A DNA stretch of 64,000 bases, taken from contig NZ_SEON01000006.1 in assembly GCF_004152845.1 (NCBI RefSeq), positions 286,848-350,847 on the forward strand, in the 5' to 3' direction. The position numbers were made by a program, and so were the translations under genes. Shown here piece by piece: positions 25,166-34,764 of the stretch. The DNA is from Sphingobium fuliginis (GTDB lineage Bacteria; Pseudomonadota; Alphaproteobacteria; Sphingomonadales; Sphingomonadaceae). Below the pieces are notes generated by a model. The model was not told the DNA's origin. It was given only the letters and a program-made list of their open reading frames with translations, and searched no databases. Each line of letters begins with the position of its first letter. The stretch's first letter is position 1.

Positions 25166-25897
25166 TCAGAAATGGGCGGTGTAGCCGCCGTCCACCGCCA
25201 GCACCTGTCCGGTGACGTAGGATGCCGCGTCCGACGCCAGGAACAGGACCGGGCCGACAATCTCCTCCGGCCGGCCCCAGCGTCCGAGCGACGTGCGGCG
25301 GGCGAGATGATCCGCGACGGCCGGGTCGGCGGTCATCTCCCCATTGGCCTCGGTCGCGAAATAGCCGGGGGCGACGGCGTTCACGGTGATGCCGCGACTG
25401 CCCAGTTCCGCCGCCAGCGCCCGCGTCAGCGCGTCCAGCCCGCCCTTCGCCATGGTGTAGGCGGCGTCGCCGGACCGGGCGATCTGGCCCGCGATGGACG
25501 TGACGTTGACGATCCGCCCGCCCTCCTTCATCCCGGCCGCGATGGTGCGGGCGAGGTCGAAGGGCGCGACCAGATTGATCTCCAGCATCCGCCGCACCGC
25601 GGGCCGGTCCAGTTCTCCAATCGGTCTGCGGTCGCGATGGCCGGCATTGTTGACCAATATGTCGATCGGGCCGCAGGGGCCGAGCGCCGCCCGCAGCGCT
25701 TCGCCATCCTCCAGGTCGAAGATCAGCGGCGCGCTCGTCCCGCCCGAGGCGGCGATGGCGGCGGCGGTCGCCTCAAGCTGCTCGATATTTCGGCCATGGA
25801 GCAGGACATGCGCGCCGGCCCCGGCCAGGCCCAGCGCGATCTCGCGCCCCAGGCCGCGTCCGGCTCCGGTGACGAGGGCGATTTTTCCTTGCAGCAT
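25166..25897 (-). CDS. SDR-family oxidoreductase (gluconate 5-dehydrogenase/3-ketoacyl-reductase type)
   Basis: A 243-residue classical short-chain dehydrogenase. GAGRGLG (TGxxxGxG) binds NAD(P); NNAG, the catalytic serine in VTSIAG and the YxxxK pair in AAYTMAKGGL are all intact, and the end GQVLAVDGGYTAHF is typical. The arginine in LLHGRNIEQL after strand 2 suggests NADP preference. It lies 22 bases after an MFS transporter gene on the same strand, so transporter and dehydrogenase probably form one operon that takes up and oxidises a polyol, sugar acid or similar compound. The substrate is not determinable. Confidence 0.82.
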   Translation of the reverse strand: MLQGKIALVTGAGRGLGREIALGLAGAGAHVLLHGRNIEQLEATAAAIAASGGTSAPLIFDLEDGEALRAALGPCGPIDILVNNAGHRDRRPIGELDRPAVRRMLEINLVAPFDLARTIAAGMKEGGRIVNVTSIAGQIARSGDAAYTMAKGGLDALTRALAAELGSRGITVNAVAPGYFATEANGEMTADPAVADHLARRTSLGRWGRPEEIVGPVLFLASDAASYVTGQVLAVDGGYTAHF

Positions 25898-25919
25898 CCA
25901 AGCCTCTCCATACAGCCGG

Positions 25920-27209
25920 TCAGGCGAGGACGAAGGTCTTGCTCCGCCCGCGGTTGATCAGCAGCACCAGCCCCGCCCCGATCAGGCACAATATCCCCGC
26001 CGCGACGAAGGCGGGCATATAGCTTTGCCAGACGGTGCGGGAAAGGCCGCCCGCCAGCGCCGCGCTCGCCGCGCCGAGCTGATGCCCGGCGAAGATCCAG
26101 CCGAACACGACATTGGCCCGCTCCGGTCCGAAACGCTGCGCCGTCAGCTTGACCGTCGGCGGCACGGTCGCGACCCAGTCCAGGCCGTAGAACATCGCGA
26201 AGACCGACAGGCTGTAGAGCGAGAAGTCGCTGAACGGCAGATAGAGCAGCGAAAGGCCGCGCAGCCCATAATACCAGAACAGCAGCCAGCGATTGTCGAA
26301 CCGGTCCGACAGCCAGCCCGACGCCAGCGTGCCCGCGAAATCGAACAGCCCCATCATCGCCAGCATCGACGCCGCGCCCACCGCCGCCAGCCCATAGTCG
26401 CCGCAAAGCGCGATGAAATGCGTCTGGACCAGCCCGTTGGTGCTGGCGCCGCAGATGTAGAAGGAAAAGAACAATATCCAGAAGCTGGGCACCCGCGCGG
26501 CATCGGCCAAGATGCGGAGCGGGCTCATCAACAGGGCGCCGAAGCTGGCGGGCTGCGGCGGGGCGGGATGCACCTCGCTCTCGCCATAGGGCGGCAGGCC
26601 GAGGTCGGCGGGACGGTCGCGCATCAGCAGCAGCACGACCATCGCCGCCAGCAGGATCGCGCCGCACACCAGCAGGACCGAGGCGCGCCAGCCGAACCGC
26701 TCCGTCAGCGCGGCGAGCAGCGGCAGGAAGGCCAGCTGACCCGTGGCGGTGCTGGCCGACAGCAGCCCCATGACCAGCCCGCGCCTGTGCGCGAACCAGC
26801 GCGTGGCGACGGTGGCGCCCAGCACCATGGCGGTGAGCCCGGTGCCGATGCCGATGACGACGCCCCACAGCAGGACGAGATGCCACAATCGGGCCATGCC
26901 CATCGACAGCAGCAGTCCGCCGACGATGATGGACAGCGAGATCAGCATCATCCGCCGCACGCCGAAGCGGTTCATGAAGGCGGCGGCGAACGGGCCCATC
27001 CCGCCGAACAGCAGGAAACGGATCGCCAGCGCTCCGGAAATATCCGCCGAACTCCAGCCATATTCCTTTTGCAGGGGGATGATGAACACGCCGGGCGCGC
27101 CCACGGCCCCGGCGACGACCAGCATGGTGAAGAAGGTCGCGGCCAGCACGGCCCATCCATAATGGATTTGCCGCGTGCCCATTTGGCGGGCGAGAGTCGC
27201 TGACAGCAT
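25920..27209 (-). CDS. MFS transporter (OFA/monocarboxylate type)
   Basis: A 429-residue, twelve-helix inner-membrane transporter. The N-terminal IHYGWAVLAATFFTMLVVAG, GVFIIPLQKEYGWSSADISG and MNRFGVRRMM fit the oxalate/formate-antiporter and monocarboxylate-porter group, and WLSDRFDNRW is the second motif A. GGGAGGAAGG lies about six bases before the ATG at 27209. The operon with the SDR and the 16-bp palindrome upstream suggest a small inducible uptake/oxidation unit. Confidence 0.85.
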   Translation of the reverse strand: MLSATLARQMGTRQIHYGWAVLAATFFTMLVVAGAVGAPGVFIIPLQKEYGWSSADISGALAIRFLLFGGMGPFAAAFMNRFGVRRMMLISLSIIVGGLLLSMGMARLWHLVLLWGVVIGIGTGLTAMVLGATVATRWFAHRRGLVMGLLSASTATGQLAFLPLLAALTERFGWRASVLLVCGAILLAAMVVLLLMRDRPADLGLPPYGESEVHPAPPQPASFGALLMSPLRILADAARVPSFWILFFSFYICGASTNGLVQTHFIALCGDYGLAAVGAASMLAMMGLFDFAGTLASGWLSDRFDNRWLLFWYYGLRGLSLLYLPFSDFSLYSLSVFAMFYGLDWVATVPPTVKLTAQRFGPERANVVFGWIFAGHQLGAASAALAGGLSRTVWQSYMPAFVAAGILCLIGAGLVLLINRGRSKTFVLA

Positions 27210-27244
27210 GAAGGCCTTCCTCCCGGATCGATCGACCGGCGTTA

Positions 27245-27260
27245 GATGACGATCGTCATC
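27245..27260. promoter_or_regulatory. Perfect 16-bp palindrome upstream of the MFS-SDR operon
   Basis: GATGACGATCGTCATC is a perfect palindrome centred 43 bp upstream of the transporter start at 27209. Size, symmetry and place fit an operator for a TetR- or GntR-type regulator, though no regulator gene is adjacent. Confidence 0.5.
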
Positions 27261-27329
27261 AGATGGTCAAGGGGCCAATTGACGGAATATGGACGTGGAA
27301 GGCCGCGAACAGGCGGGGCGGGCCGGCCG

Positions 27330-28286
27330 TCAGGCGGAAGCGCGCGGCTGGACCAAGGCGTCCTCCCGCTTTTCCGGACGGATATAGATGGAGGTTAGTT
27401 CGGGAATCGCCCGCTTCATCTCGCTTTCCATCTCCTCGATCAGGCTTTCGGCCCGGCCCATGCGCAGATCGTCGGCGAAATCGGCGCTGATCGCCACGAA
27501 CACCGCGTCGGGCGCGGTGTGGATGGTGCGGATGTGATTGACGGCGGTGATTTCCGGCCGCCGGTCGAGCAGCGCCCAGACCGCGTCGATGATGGCCCGG
27601 TCGGCGCTCTCCCCGATCAGCAGGCCCTTGGCCTCCCGCGCCAGCAGCACCGCCACCGCGCCCAGCACCAGCCCGATGACGATGGAGGCGACGCCGTCCA
27701 GCCGCGCATTGCCGAAATAATGGCTGGCCCAGACGCCGATGGCCGCCACGATCAGCCCGATCAGCGCGGCGCTGTCCTCGAACAGGACGATGAAGCCGGC
27801 GGGGTCCTTCGACCGGCGGATCGATTGCCACCAACTGCTGGGGCCGCGTTTGCGTCCGAATTCCCGCACGGCGATGGTCCAGGATGCGCCCTCCATCAGG
27901 AAGGCGATGGCCAGGACGATGTAGTTGACGGCGGGGTCGCGCAGCGGCTCCGGCTGCCGGATATGAAGCCAGCCTTCATAAATGGATACGCCCGCGCCGA
28001 CCGCGAAGATCAGGATGGCGACGACGAAGGCCCAGAAATACAGCTCCCGCCCATAACCGAAGGGATGGGCGGCGTCGGCGGGCTTCTTCGCCCTGGCCTG
28101 ACCATAGAGCAGCAGCAATTGGTTGCCGCTGTCGACCATCGAATGCACCCCCTCCGTCAGCATGGAGGAGGAGCCGGTCAGGGCCGAGGCGACGAACTTG
28201 GCGACCGCAATGCCGATATTGGCCAGCAGCGCGCCGTAAAGGACGATATTTTCCCGGATATGCGCGACGCGGCCGGTTTTCGCCAC
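27330..28286 (-). CDS. Cation diffusion facilitator, SLC30A9/ZnT9-like subgroup
   Basis: A 318-residue CDF-family divalent cation/H+ antiporter of the inner membrane. Helix 2 has SMLTEGVHSMVDSGNQLLLL with H-x3-D in place of the usual H/D-D-x2-D; helix 5 has VLFEDSAALIGL. The motif HPFGYGRELYFWAFVVA is diagnostic of the ZnT9-like bacterial subgroup. A cytoplasmic ferredoxin-like C-terminal domain follows (VNHIRTIHTAPDAVFVAISA). Zinc or another divalent metal is the likely cargo, but the altered site makes selectivity uncertain. Six bases separate it from the flavodoxin-like gene upstream on the same strand. Confidence 0.85.
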   Translation of the reverse strand: MAKTGRVAHIRENIVLYGALLANIGIAVAKFVASALTGSSSMLTEGVHSMVDSGNQLLLLYGQARAKKPADAAHPFGYGRELYFWAFVVAILIFAVGAGVSIYEGWLHIRQPEPLRDPAVNYIVLAIAFLMEGASWTIAVREFGRKRGPSSWWQSIRRSKDPAGFIVLFEDSAALIGLIVAAIGVWASHYFGNARLDGVASIVIGLVLGAVAVLLAREAKGLLIGESADRAIIDAVWALLDRRPEITAVNHIRTIHTAPDAVFVAISADFADDLRMGRAESLIEEMESEMKRAIPELTSIYIRPEKREDALVQPRASA

Positions 28287-28292
28287 CTGGGT

Positions 28293-28901
28293 TCAGCCCG
28301 GATAGGGGGAGGACCGGAGCAGGCCGGCCAGATGCGCCGCATTGCCCGCCACCATCTTCGCGGTCTTCTCCACCTTCTCCGGCACCTGCCCCAGATCCTT
28401 GAAATCGATCGAGCCCATGGCTTCCCCCACCCAATAGCAGGCGGCCGTGGCCGGAATCGTCCAGCCGACATCGTTCAGCGCCTGAAACCATTGCGCGGTC
28501 GAAAAATGCGCCCCGTCTTCATTGCCGACAATCGCCGCGACCGCAACCTTGCCATAGCTCGGCATGCGGCCCCGCTCGTCTGTCTCGCCCAGAAAGGCGT
28601 CCATGCGTTCCAGCACCCGCTTGGCGACGCTGCTGATCTGCCCCAGCCAGATCGGGCCGCCGAAGATCACTATGTCATGGTCCAATATCCTGCGGCGCAA
28701 CGCCGGCCAGGCGTCGCCTTCTCCTTCATCGGACGTCACGCCCGGCCTGATGTCGAGCGCCGCGACCCGCACCGTGCCGGTGAGTTCGACATCATGGGCG
28801 GCAAGGGCCTTCGCCAGCACCGCGATCATCGCGTCGGTCGAGCTGGATTCGCCGTCCCCCGCCTTGAGGCTGCAGTTGAGGGCCAGGGCTTTCAGAACCA
28901 T
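28293..28901 (-). CDS. NADPH-dependent FMN reductase/flavodoxin-family protein
   Basis: A 202-residue flavodoxin-fold protein. It begins KALALNCSLKAGDGESSSTD, the phosphate-binding loop of the FMN reductase family, followed by DIVIFGGPIWLGQISSVAKR (P-x-W-x-G-x-x-S/P), the isoalloxazine-binding loop, and KVAVAAIVGNEDGAHF. Function is probably FMN- and NAD(P)H-dependent reduction of a quinone or similar acceptor. The start at 28901 has GGAG about eight bases upstream. It shares a strand with, and is just upstream of, the CDF transporter. Confidence 0.8.
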   Translation of the reverse strand: MVLKALALNCSLKAGDGESSSTDAMIAVLAKALAAHDVELTGTVRVAALDIRPGVTSDEGEGDAWPALRRRILDHDIVIFGGPIWLGQISSVAKRVLERMDAFLGETDERGRMPSYGKVAVAAIVGNEDGAHFSTAQWFQALNDVGWTIPATAACYWVGEAMGSIDFKDLGQVPEKVEKTAKMVAGNAAHLAGLLRSSPYPG

Positions 28902-28997
28902 CGCATGTCTCCATCCGCCCCATCCACGCGCCGAACCGGGCTCCAGCCAATGAACTCCCCAGCAGGCGATGTGTTCTTCGGGGAAAGGAGATTTGCG

Positions 28998-29849
28998 ATG
29001 CCCGATACCGAAGAGATGATCCATGAGGATGGCCTGCCCGGCCATGAAAGCCGGCTGGAGCCCAAGCCGGAATGGGAACCGCGCTATCCCGGCTCCGGCC
29101 GGCTGGCGGGCAAGGTGGCGATCGTCACCGGCGCCGACAGCGGAATCGGGCGGGCGGTCGCGGCGCTCTATGCCCGCGAAGGGGCCGATGTCGCGATCTT
29201 CTATCTCTGCGAACATGACGACGCGGAAAAGACCGCCGGGATCGTCCGGGCGGAAGGGCGGCGGGCGCTCACGATCGCGGGCGACCTGGGCGACCGGGAC
29301 TTCTGCCAGCGGGCCGTGGCGCAGGTGGTGGAGCAGTTCGGGCGGATCGACATCCTCGTCAACAATGCGGGCGAGCAGCACCCCGACAGCGACATCACCG
29401 ACATCAGCGAGGAACAGCTGCGCCGCACCTTCCAGACCAATATCTTCGCCATGTTCTTCCTGACGCAGGCGGTCCGCCCACATCTGAAGCGCGGGGCGGC
29501 GATCGTCAACTGCACCTCCGTCACCATGTATCAGGGGTCGAAGGAACTGCTCGACTATTCCAGCACCAAGGGGGCGATCACCGCCTTCACCCGGTCGCTG
29601 TCCGAAAATCTGGTGGGGGACGGCATCAGGGTGAACGCCGTCGCGCCGGGGCCGATCTGGACCCCGCTTAATCCCAGCGGCGGGGCAAGTCCGGAAAAGC
29701 TGGAGCATTTCGGGGAAAGCACGCCCATGGGCAGGCCGGGCCAGCCCAATGAAGTCGCCCCGTCCTTCCTCTTCCTCGCCTGCGAGGACGCCAGCTACAT
29801 GTCGGGGCAGGTGCTGCATCCCAATGGGGGCACCATCGTCAACGGCTAG
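28998..29849 (+). CDS. SDR-family oxidoreductase, YghA/general-stress type with N-terminal extension
   Basis: A 283-residue short-chain dehydrogenase. An N-terminal arm of about 38 residues (HESRLEPKPEWEPRYPGSGR) precedes the Rossmann fold GADSGIGRAV; the same arm is typical of E. coli YghA and Bacillus stress proteins such as GsiB-neighbour Gs39. NNAGEQHP, the serine in NCTSVTMYQG and YSSTKGA (YxxxK) are intact. Probably NADP-dependent reduction of an aldehyde or ketone under stress. AAAGGAG sits eight bases before the ATG. Divergent from the flavodoxin-like gene with about 95 bp between starts. Confidence 0.85.
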   Translation: MPDTEEMIHEDGLPGHESRLEPKPEWEPRYPGSGRLAGKVAIVTGADSGIGRAVAALYAREGADVAIFYLCEHDDAEKTAGIVRAEGRRALTIAGDLGDRDFCQRAVAQVVEQFGRIDILVNNAGEQHPDSDITDISEEQLRRTFQTNIFAMFFLTQAVRPHLKRGAAIVNCTSVTMYQGSKELLDYSSTKGAITAFTRSLSENLVGDGIRVNAVAPGPIWTPLNPSGGASPEKLEHFGESTPMGRPGQPNEVAPSFLFLACEDASYMSGQVLHPNGGTIVNG

Positions 29850-30039
29850 AGCCAATCGTGCGGAAAAGCTGCCCTGAGCCTGTCGACGGGTTGGAACCGG
29901 TTTTCCGCCTGAAAGGATGGGACAACAGAAAGCTGGAGCACGCGACCCGCGTCCGATCTGGCGCAGCATGCTCCAGGCGCGAGCGGATTGAAGCCGCACC
30001 ACGTCCCTGCGCCTCACCTGACCGGGATCCGGTCTTCCC

Positions 30040-32214
30040 TCAGGCGGTCAGCGAGTCCGCGCCGCCTTCCCCGCGCATCCCGCGCGGAGGCCAGGGCGCG
30101 GCGCGCCGGTTCAGGGTGATGATGGCGCTATTCTCGCTCCAGGACTGGATCAGCGCGGGAATATTCTCCGACGGCGCGGGCCGGCCGAAATAGAAACCCT
30201 GGGCATAGTCGCAGCCCAGTTCGCGCAGCTTGACCGACTGGTCCGCTTCCTCGACGCCTTCCGCCACCACCTTCATGTTGAGCGCGCGGCCCAGCGTGAT
30301 CAGCGCGGAAACGATGGCGGCGTCGCTTTCGCGCGCCGTCACGCCGCTGACGAAGGAACGGTCGATCTTCAGCGTGCTGACGGGCAGCGACCGCAAATGG
30401 GAAAGCGAGGCGAAGCCGGTCCCGAAATCGTCCAGCGCCAGCGGGATGTTGCACATGTGCAGTTCGTCGATGGAACGGCGCACCGTGTCCGACCCCGCGC
30501 CCAGGAACACCCCTTCGGTGATCTCGATCTCTATGGAATCGGGCGCGATGGAGAAGCGGTCCATGGTCTCGATCAAGCGTCCGGCAAAGCGTTCCCGCCG
30601 CAATTCGGCCGAGGACACGTTGATGGCGACATGCCCCAGCGTCAGCCCGCGCGCGCGCCACGCGGCCATGTCGGCGAACACCTGGCTGGTCATCGTCTGG
30701 CCGATCATGTCGGCGACGTCATGATCGTCGAACGCCGCGTAGATTTCGGCGGGCGAGCGGATGGTGCCGCAACTGTCGCGCCATCGCAGCAGCGCTTCGA
30801 ACCCGACCAGTTCGCCCGTCTGCAACGACACCTTGGGCTGATAATAGCTGATGATCGTGCCGTCGCGCACGGCGGTCCGCGCCCGGTTGATCATGGCCAC
30901 GCGCTCCTGCATGTCCTCCAGCAGCGACTGCTCGAACATCTGCATGCGCCCCCGGCCCAGCGACTTGGCGCGATAAAGCGCCAGGTCGGCATGGCGCAGC
31001 AGTTCCGTCGCGACCCGGCCATCCTCGGGGAATGCGGCCACGCCGATGCTGCCGCGGCATTCGAGCGAGCGCCCGGCGGCGAACAGCGTCTCCCGAATGG
31101 TGAGGACGCGATTGGCGAGATCGGCAAGCTGCTGCCGGCTTTCGACATTCTCGATCAATATGGCGAACTCGTCGCCGCCCAGCCGCGCCACCACCCCATC
31201 GCCGGCGAAGATTTCCTTGAGGCGGGAGGCAAAGCTCTTCAACAGCTCGTCACCGGCATGATGGCCCATCAGGTCGTTGACGTCCTTGAAATTGTCGATG
31301 TCGAGCAGGAAGACGCCGACCTTCTTGAAGTCGGTCATGGCGCTCGCCAGCGCCTTGTCCAGGCAGGCGTTGAACATCGCCCGGTTGGGCAGCTGCGTCA
31401 GCGAATCATGCTCGGCGTTCCAGCGTATCTGCTCCTCGATCAGCACGCTTTCATGGATGTCCTCGGTATAGCCGTACCAGCGGATGATCCGGCCTTCCTC
31501 GTCGCGCCGGGGATAGGCCTGCGCCCGCATCCAGCGATACTGGTCGTTGACCATCAGCCGGACGCGCACGTCGAAGGGCTCGCCGGTGGTCAGCGAATGG
31601 GTGATCCGGTGGGTCAGCGGGCCGATGTCATCCGGATGCGTCGCCGCCAGCCAGCCATTGCCCTCCGCCTCCTCCCGGTCCAGGCCGGAACTTTCCAGCC
31701 AGCGATCGGTGAAGTCGATGATCCGGCCGTCGGGATCGGCCAGCCAGGGAAGCTGAGGATTATATTCGACGATCAGGCGCAGATTTTCCGTGCTGCGGCG
31801 CAGCCGTCCGATTTCGGCATGTTCGGTCGTGACGTCGATCATCACCAGGTCGGCCGCCGGCCGGCCCGCCCCGTCACGACGGATGCGCGCGACGACACGC
31901 ATATTCCTCATGATGCCTTCACGATCCTCCAGCGTCAGCGTCGCTTCGGCCCTGCCCATGCGCAGAACGGCACGGGCAAGCTGGAGGACGGGCTTGCGAA
32001 AGATCCGGTGCACGCCGCGGAACCAGCGGAGCAGCGGCTGGCCGTCCCGCACGCCGAAACGGCTCGCGGTGGCGGCATCGGGATGGCATAGCCCATCCCC
32101 GTCGACCGACCACCGCAAGACCCCTGCCGACGCCAGTATCTGCTGGTCGCCATCCATCGGGTCCTGCCTGCCTTGAAATTCATCAGGTGACCGCGATGAA
32201 ATCTGGTCCGCCAT
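30040..32214 (-). CDS. PAS-GGDEF-EAL protein (c-di-GMP synthesis/breakdown)
   Basis: A 724-residue soluble signalling protein. A PAS domain (about 140-265) with a PAC tail (VRLMVNDQYRWMRAQAYPRR) precedes a GGDEF domain whose active loop is RLGGDEF (346-350) and an EAL domain with FEALLRW (473-475), N532, E565, DDFGTG (595-600), K616, E652 and Q672, that is, the complete catalytic set for phosphodiesterase. The inhibitory RxxD site is not present before GGDEF (AGDG instead). Both activities look possible and the PAS domain may switch between them. No membrane helix. Since BcsAB carries a PilZ domain, this is a plausible input to cellulose control. AGGAG precedes the ATG. Confidence 0.9.
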   Translation of the reverse strand: MADQISSRSPDEFQGRQDPMDGDQQILASAGVLRWSVDGDGLCHPDAATASRFGVRDGQPLLRWFRGVHRIFRKPVLQLARAVLRMGRAEATLTLEDREGIMRNMRVVARIRRDGAGRPAADLVMIDVTTEHAEIGRLRRSTENLRLIVEYNPQLPWLADPDGRIIDFTDRWLESSGLDREEAEGNGWLAATHPDDIGPLTHRITHSLTTGEPFDVRVRLMVNDQYRWMRAQAYPRRDEEGRIIRWYGYTEDIHESVLIEEQIRWNAEHDSLTQLPNRAMFNACLDKALASAMTDFKKVGVFLLDIDNFKDVNDLMGHHAGDELLKSFASRLKEIFAGDGVVARLGGDEFAILIENVESRQQLADLANRVLTIRETLFAAGRSLECRGSIGVAAFPEDGRVATELLRHADLALYRAKSLGRGRMQMFEQSLLEDMQERVAMINRARTAVRDGTIISYYQPKVSLQTGELVGFEALLRWRDSCGTIRSPAEIYAAFDDHDVADMIGQTMTSQVFADMAAWRARGLTLGHVAINVSSAELRRERFAGRLIETMDRFSIAPDSIEIEITEGVFLGAGSDTVRRSIDELHMCNIPLALDDFGTGFASLSHLRSLPVSTLKIDRSFVSGVTARESDAAIVSALITLGRALNMKVVAEGVEEADQSVKLRELGCDYAQGFYFGRPAPSENIPALIQSWSENSAIITLNRRAAPWPPRGMRGEGGADSLTA

Positions 32215-32328
32215 TCTACTCCTGCTGTCCCGGCGCCGCGGCCCTTAAGAAGGTTTCACCATTTGCTGGCTAAGATTTCCTTAATGGCCGCCATATGGGC
32301 CATAGCCAGCACGCCCAAGCGCGACGTC

Positions 32329-34521
32329 CTAAAATGCCGCCGAAAGGCTGACGCCATAGGTGCGCGGCGGCCCGTATGCCGCCGTTCGGTACACGCCCAG
32401 ACCGGACCGGTCGTCGGCATAGGTCTTGTAGATCCTGTCGGTCAGGTTCTGCACCCAGGCGGCGATGTCCCACTGCCCGCGACGCAGGCCGAAACGCAGG
32501 TTGACCAGCGTGCGCGGCCCGGCCTTGAAGGCGTCCGAATTGGTCGGCTCGAAATAGACGGTCGACCGGTGATCCACGTCCGCGCGGGCGAAGATCGTGC
32601 CGATCCGCACCGGAACCTCATAGCTGACGGCGCCATAGCCGGTGAAATGGGGCGCCAGCACCAGGTCGTTGCCGGTGCAGTCGGTGCTGGGGCTGCCGAC
32701 AGAGGGAATGACCGACGCGGGAACGCCGCAATTGTCGAACCTCTTATAATGTGCGTCCAGAATGGCGGCATTACCCTCCAGCCGCAGCCGGGACGTCAGT
32801 TGCAGCGACAGCTCGCCTTCCACGCCCTCCACCTGCGCGCGGCCGGCATTGGTGAGCGCCAGCCCGCTGCCCAGCACCTGCGACACCTGCAACCGGTCGT
32901 AATCGGTGTGGAACGCGGCAAGGTTCAGCCGCATCCGCCGGTCCAGCGTCAGCATCTTGAAGCCGACCTCATAGCTGGTCGCCTTTTCCGGGCTGGCGGT
33001 CAGCCCGCCCAGCGAGGAGGCAAGGTCGACATTGTAAGCCGCGCTCTTGAAGCCGCGGGAGAAGCGCGCATAGACATTGGCGTCCGGCACGACCTCATAG
33101 GAAATGGTCGCGCTGGGCGACAGGTCGTCATCGGTCGACCGGCCGTCGAAGGTGAGGTTCGGGAAGCCCAGATAGGTGAAGATACCCGTCCCGCTGGCGT
33201 CATCCTGGACGAAATGGGCGCGCTTCTTCTCCCTGGTGTAGCGCAGGCCGGCGGAAAGCGACAGGCGATCGGTCAGTTCATAGTCGAGCCGCCCGAACAG
33301 CGCCCCGCTCTCCGTCTTGACGCTGCCCTTGGTGGTCAGCATCGGTTCGCCCGGCACGCCGGTATCGGCGCCCAGACCCAGGCCCCGGTCGGTGCGCACC
33401 ATCTGGTCGAAATAATAGGCGCCCAGCAGATAGCGCAGCTTGCCGGTGCCGCCCGCCAGCCGCAGTTCCTGGCTGAAGAAATGGGAATCGTCGCTGAAAT
33501 TGTCCGCGGAGACGAAGTCGACCTGCTCCTGATCGTCGTCCAGCGAGGCATGATAGGAGGAATCGCGATAGGCGGTGATGGCCGTCAGCGTGATCGCGTC
33601 CGATGCCCATTCCGTCCTCAGCGAAATGCCCTGGCTGTCGCGGTGCAGCCGGTTGGGCCGGTTGTTGTTGATGTGCAGCGGCTCCCGCGAAGGGAAATCC
33701 GCCGGATAGCCGGCCAGCGCGTCCGCCTGGAAGAAGGCGGGCGTGCCGCGGTCGCGCAGCCCCTCCCACCGGGCGATGAAGGACAGCTGGTCGGTCGGCG
33801 CATATTTGGCCGACAGCCGCCAGGTCAGCAGGTCGGTCGATCCCGCATCCCTGCCGCCGGACAGATGCTTGTAGAAGCCGTCCTGCCGGGCATAGGCCAC
33901 CGCGCCGCGCACCGAAAGCCGTTCATTGAGGCGCGTGCCCAGCACCGCCTCGCCCCGCCTGTAATCGTAATTGCCCGCGTCCAGCCGGATGGAGGCGCCG
34001 GGATCGGCGTCGGGCTGCTTCGTCTGGACGTTGACGACGCCGGCGATGGTGTTCTTGCCATATTCCGTCCCTTGCGGGCCGCGCACGATTTCCACCCGGT
34101 CGACATCCAGAAGATGCTGGACGAAATTTTCCGGCCGGCCGACATAGACATCGTCCACATAGATGCCGACGCCGGTTTCCAGCCCGATATTGCGGACCAG
34201 GGTGGAGATGCCGCGGATCGAGATCTGCCCCTGCAACTGGCCTGCAATGCCCCCGCCGATGTCGACATTGGGGGCCATGCGGGTGAGGTCGGTGATGGTC
34301 TGCAACCCCGCCGCCACGATCGAATCGCCCGAAATGCTGGTGACCGCCAGCGGCGCCTTCAGCAGCGGTTCCGGCACCTTGCGCGCCGTCACCGTGATGT
34401 CGGCGCGCATGTCCGCATCGGCCGGGGCCTGCGCCCGGGCCGTGCCGGAAGCTGCCAGTTCGATCGTCGCGGAAACCAGAAGTGCCCACTTCCATCGCCG
34501 CCTGTACCCAAAATTCGTCAT
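32329..34521 (-). CDS. TonB-dependent receptor
   Basis: A 730-residue outer-membrane gated channel. A signal peptide (cut after GTARAQA) precedes DITVTARK (TonB-box/plug start), the plug landmarks APNVDIGGG, ISIRGIST and VEIVRGPQGTEYGKNTIAG, and a 22-strand barrel that ends YGVSLSAAF with the terminal aromatic. It imports an unknown large or scarce ligand using TonB energy; there is no N-terminal signalling extension. Upstream lies a divergent promoter region shared with the luxR-like gene, containing the hairpin TCCGCC (34551-34556)/GGCGGA (34564-34569). It is not evidently part of an operon. Confidence 0.92.
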   Translation of the reverse strand: MTNFGYRRRWKWALLVSATIELAASGTARAQAPADADMRADITVTARKVPEPLLKAPLAVTSISGDSIVAAGLQTITDLTRMAPNVDIGGGIAGQLQGQISIRGISTLVRNIGLETGVGIYVDDVYVGRPENFVQHLLDVDRVEIVRGPQGTEYGKNTIAGVVNVQTKQPDADPGASIRLDAGNYDYRRGEAVLGTRLNERLSVRGAVAYARQDGFYKHLSGGRDAGSTDLLTWRLSAKYAPTDQLSFIARWEGLRDRGTPAFFQADALAGYPADFPSREPLHINNNRPNRLHRDSQGISLRTEWASDAITLTAITAYRDSSYHASLDDDQEQVDFVSADNFSDDSHFFSQELRLAGGTGKLRYLLGAYYFDQMVRTDRGLGLGADTGVPGEPMLTTKGSVKTESGALFGRLDYELTDRLSLSAGLRYTREKKRAHFVQDDASGTGIFTYLGFPNLTFDGRSTDDDLSPSATISYEVVPDANVYARFSRGFKSAAYNVDLASSLGGLTASPEKATSYEVGFKMLTLDRRMRLNLAAFHTDYDRLQVSQVLGSGLALTNAGRAQVEGVEGELSLQLTSRLRLEGNAAILDAHYKRFDNCGVPASVIPSVGSPSTDCTGNDLVLAPHFTGYGAVSYEVPVRIGTIFARADVDHRSTVYFEPTNSDAFKAGPRTLVNLRFGLRRGQWDIAAWVQNLTDRIYKTYADDRSGLGVYRTAAYGPPRTYGVSLSAAF

Positions 34522-34764
34522 CGCCCACGAAACCCGCTATATTTTTTCAATCCGCCGATCATAGGCGGACTTGGTAAACCGCTGGTTAAACTCTTCCTGC
34601 GTCCGGCTCCGGATCGGACGAGCTTGCGCTCTGCGGCCGGCGGCCCCGCAACCCGGCGAACGCTCGTTCCGCCGCAAAGAGGAAGCAGGCGGCAGGAAGG
34701 CACGCTTAACCCGCTTTTAAGACCTGACGCGGCATGACGGCAGGCATATGCCGCGTGAGGAACC

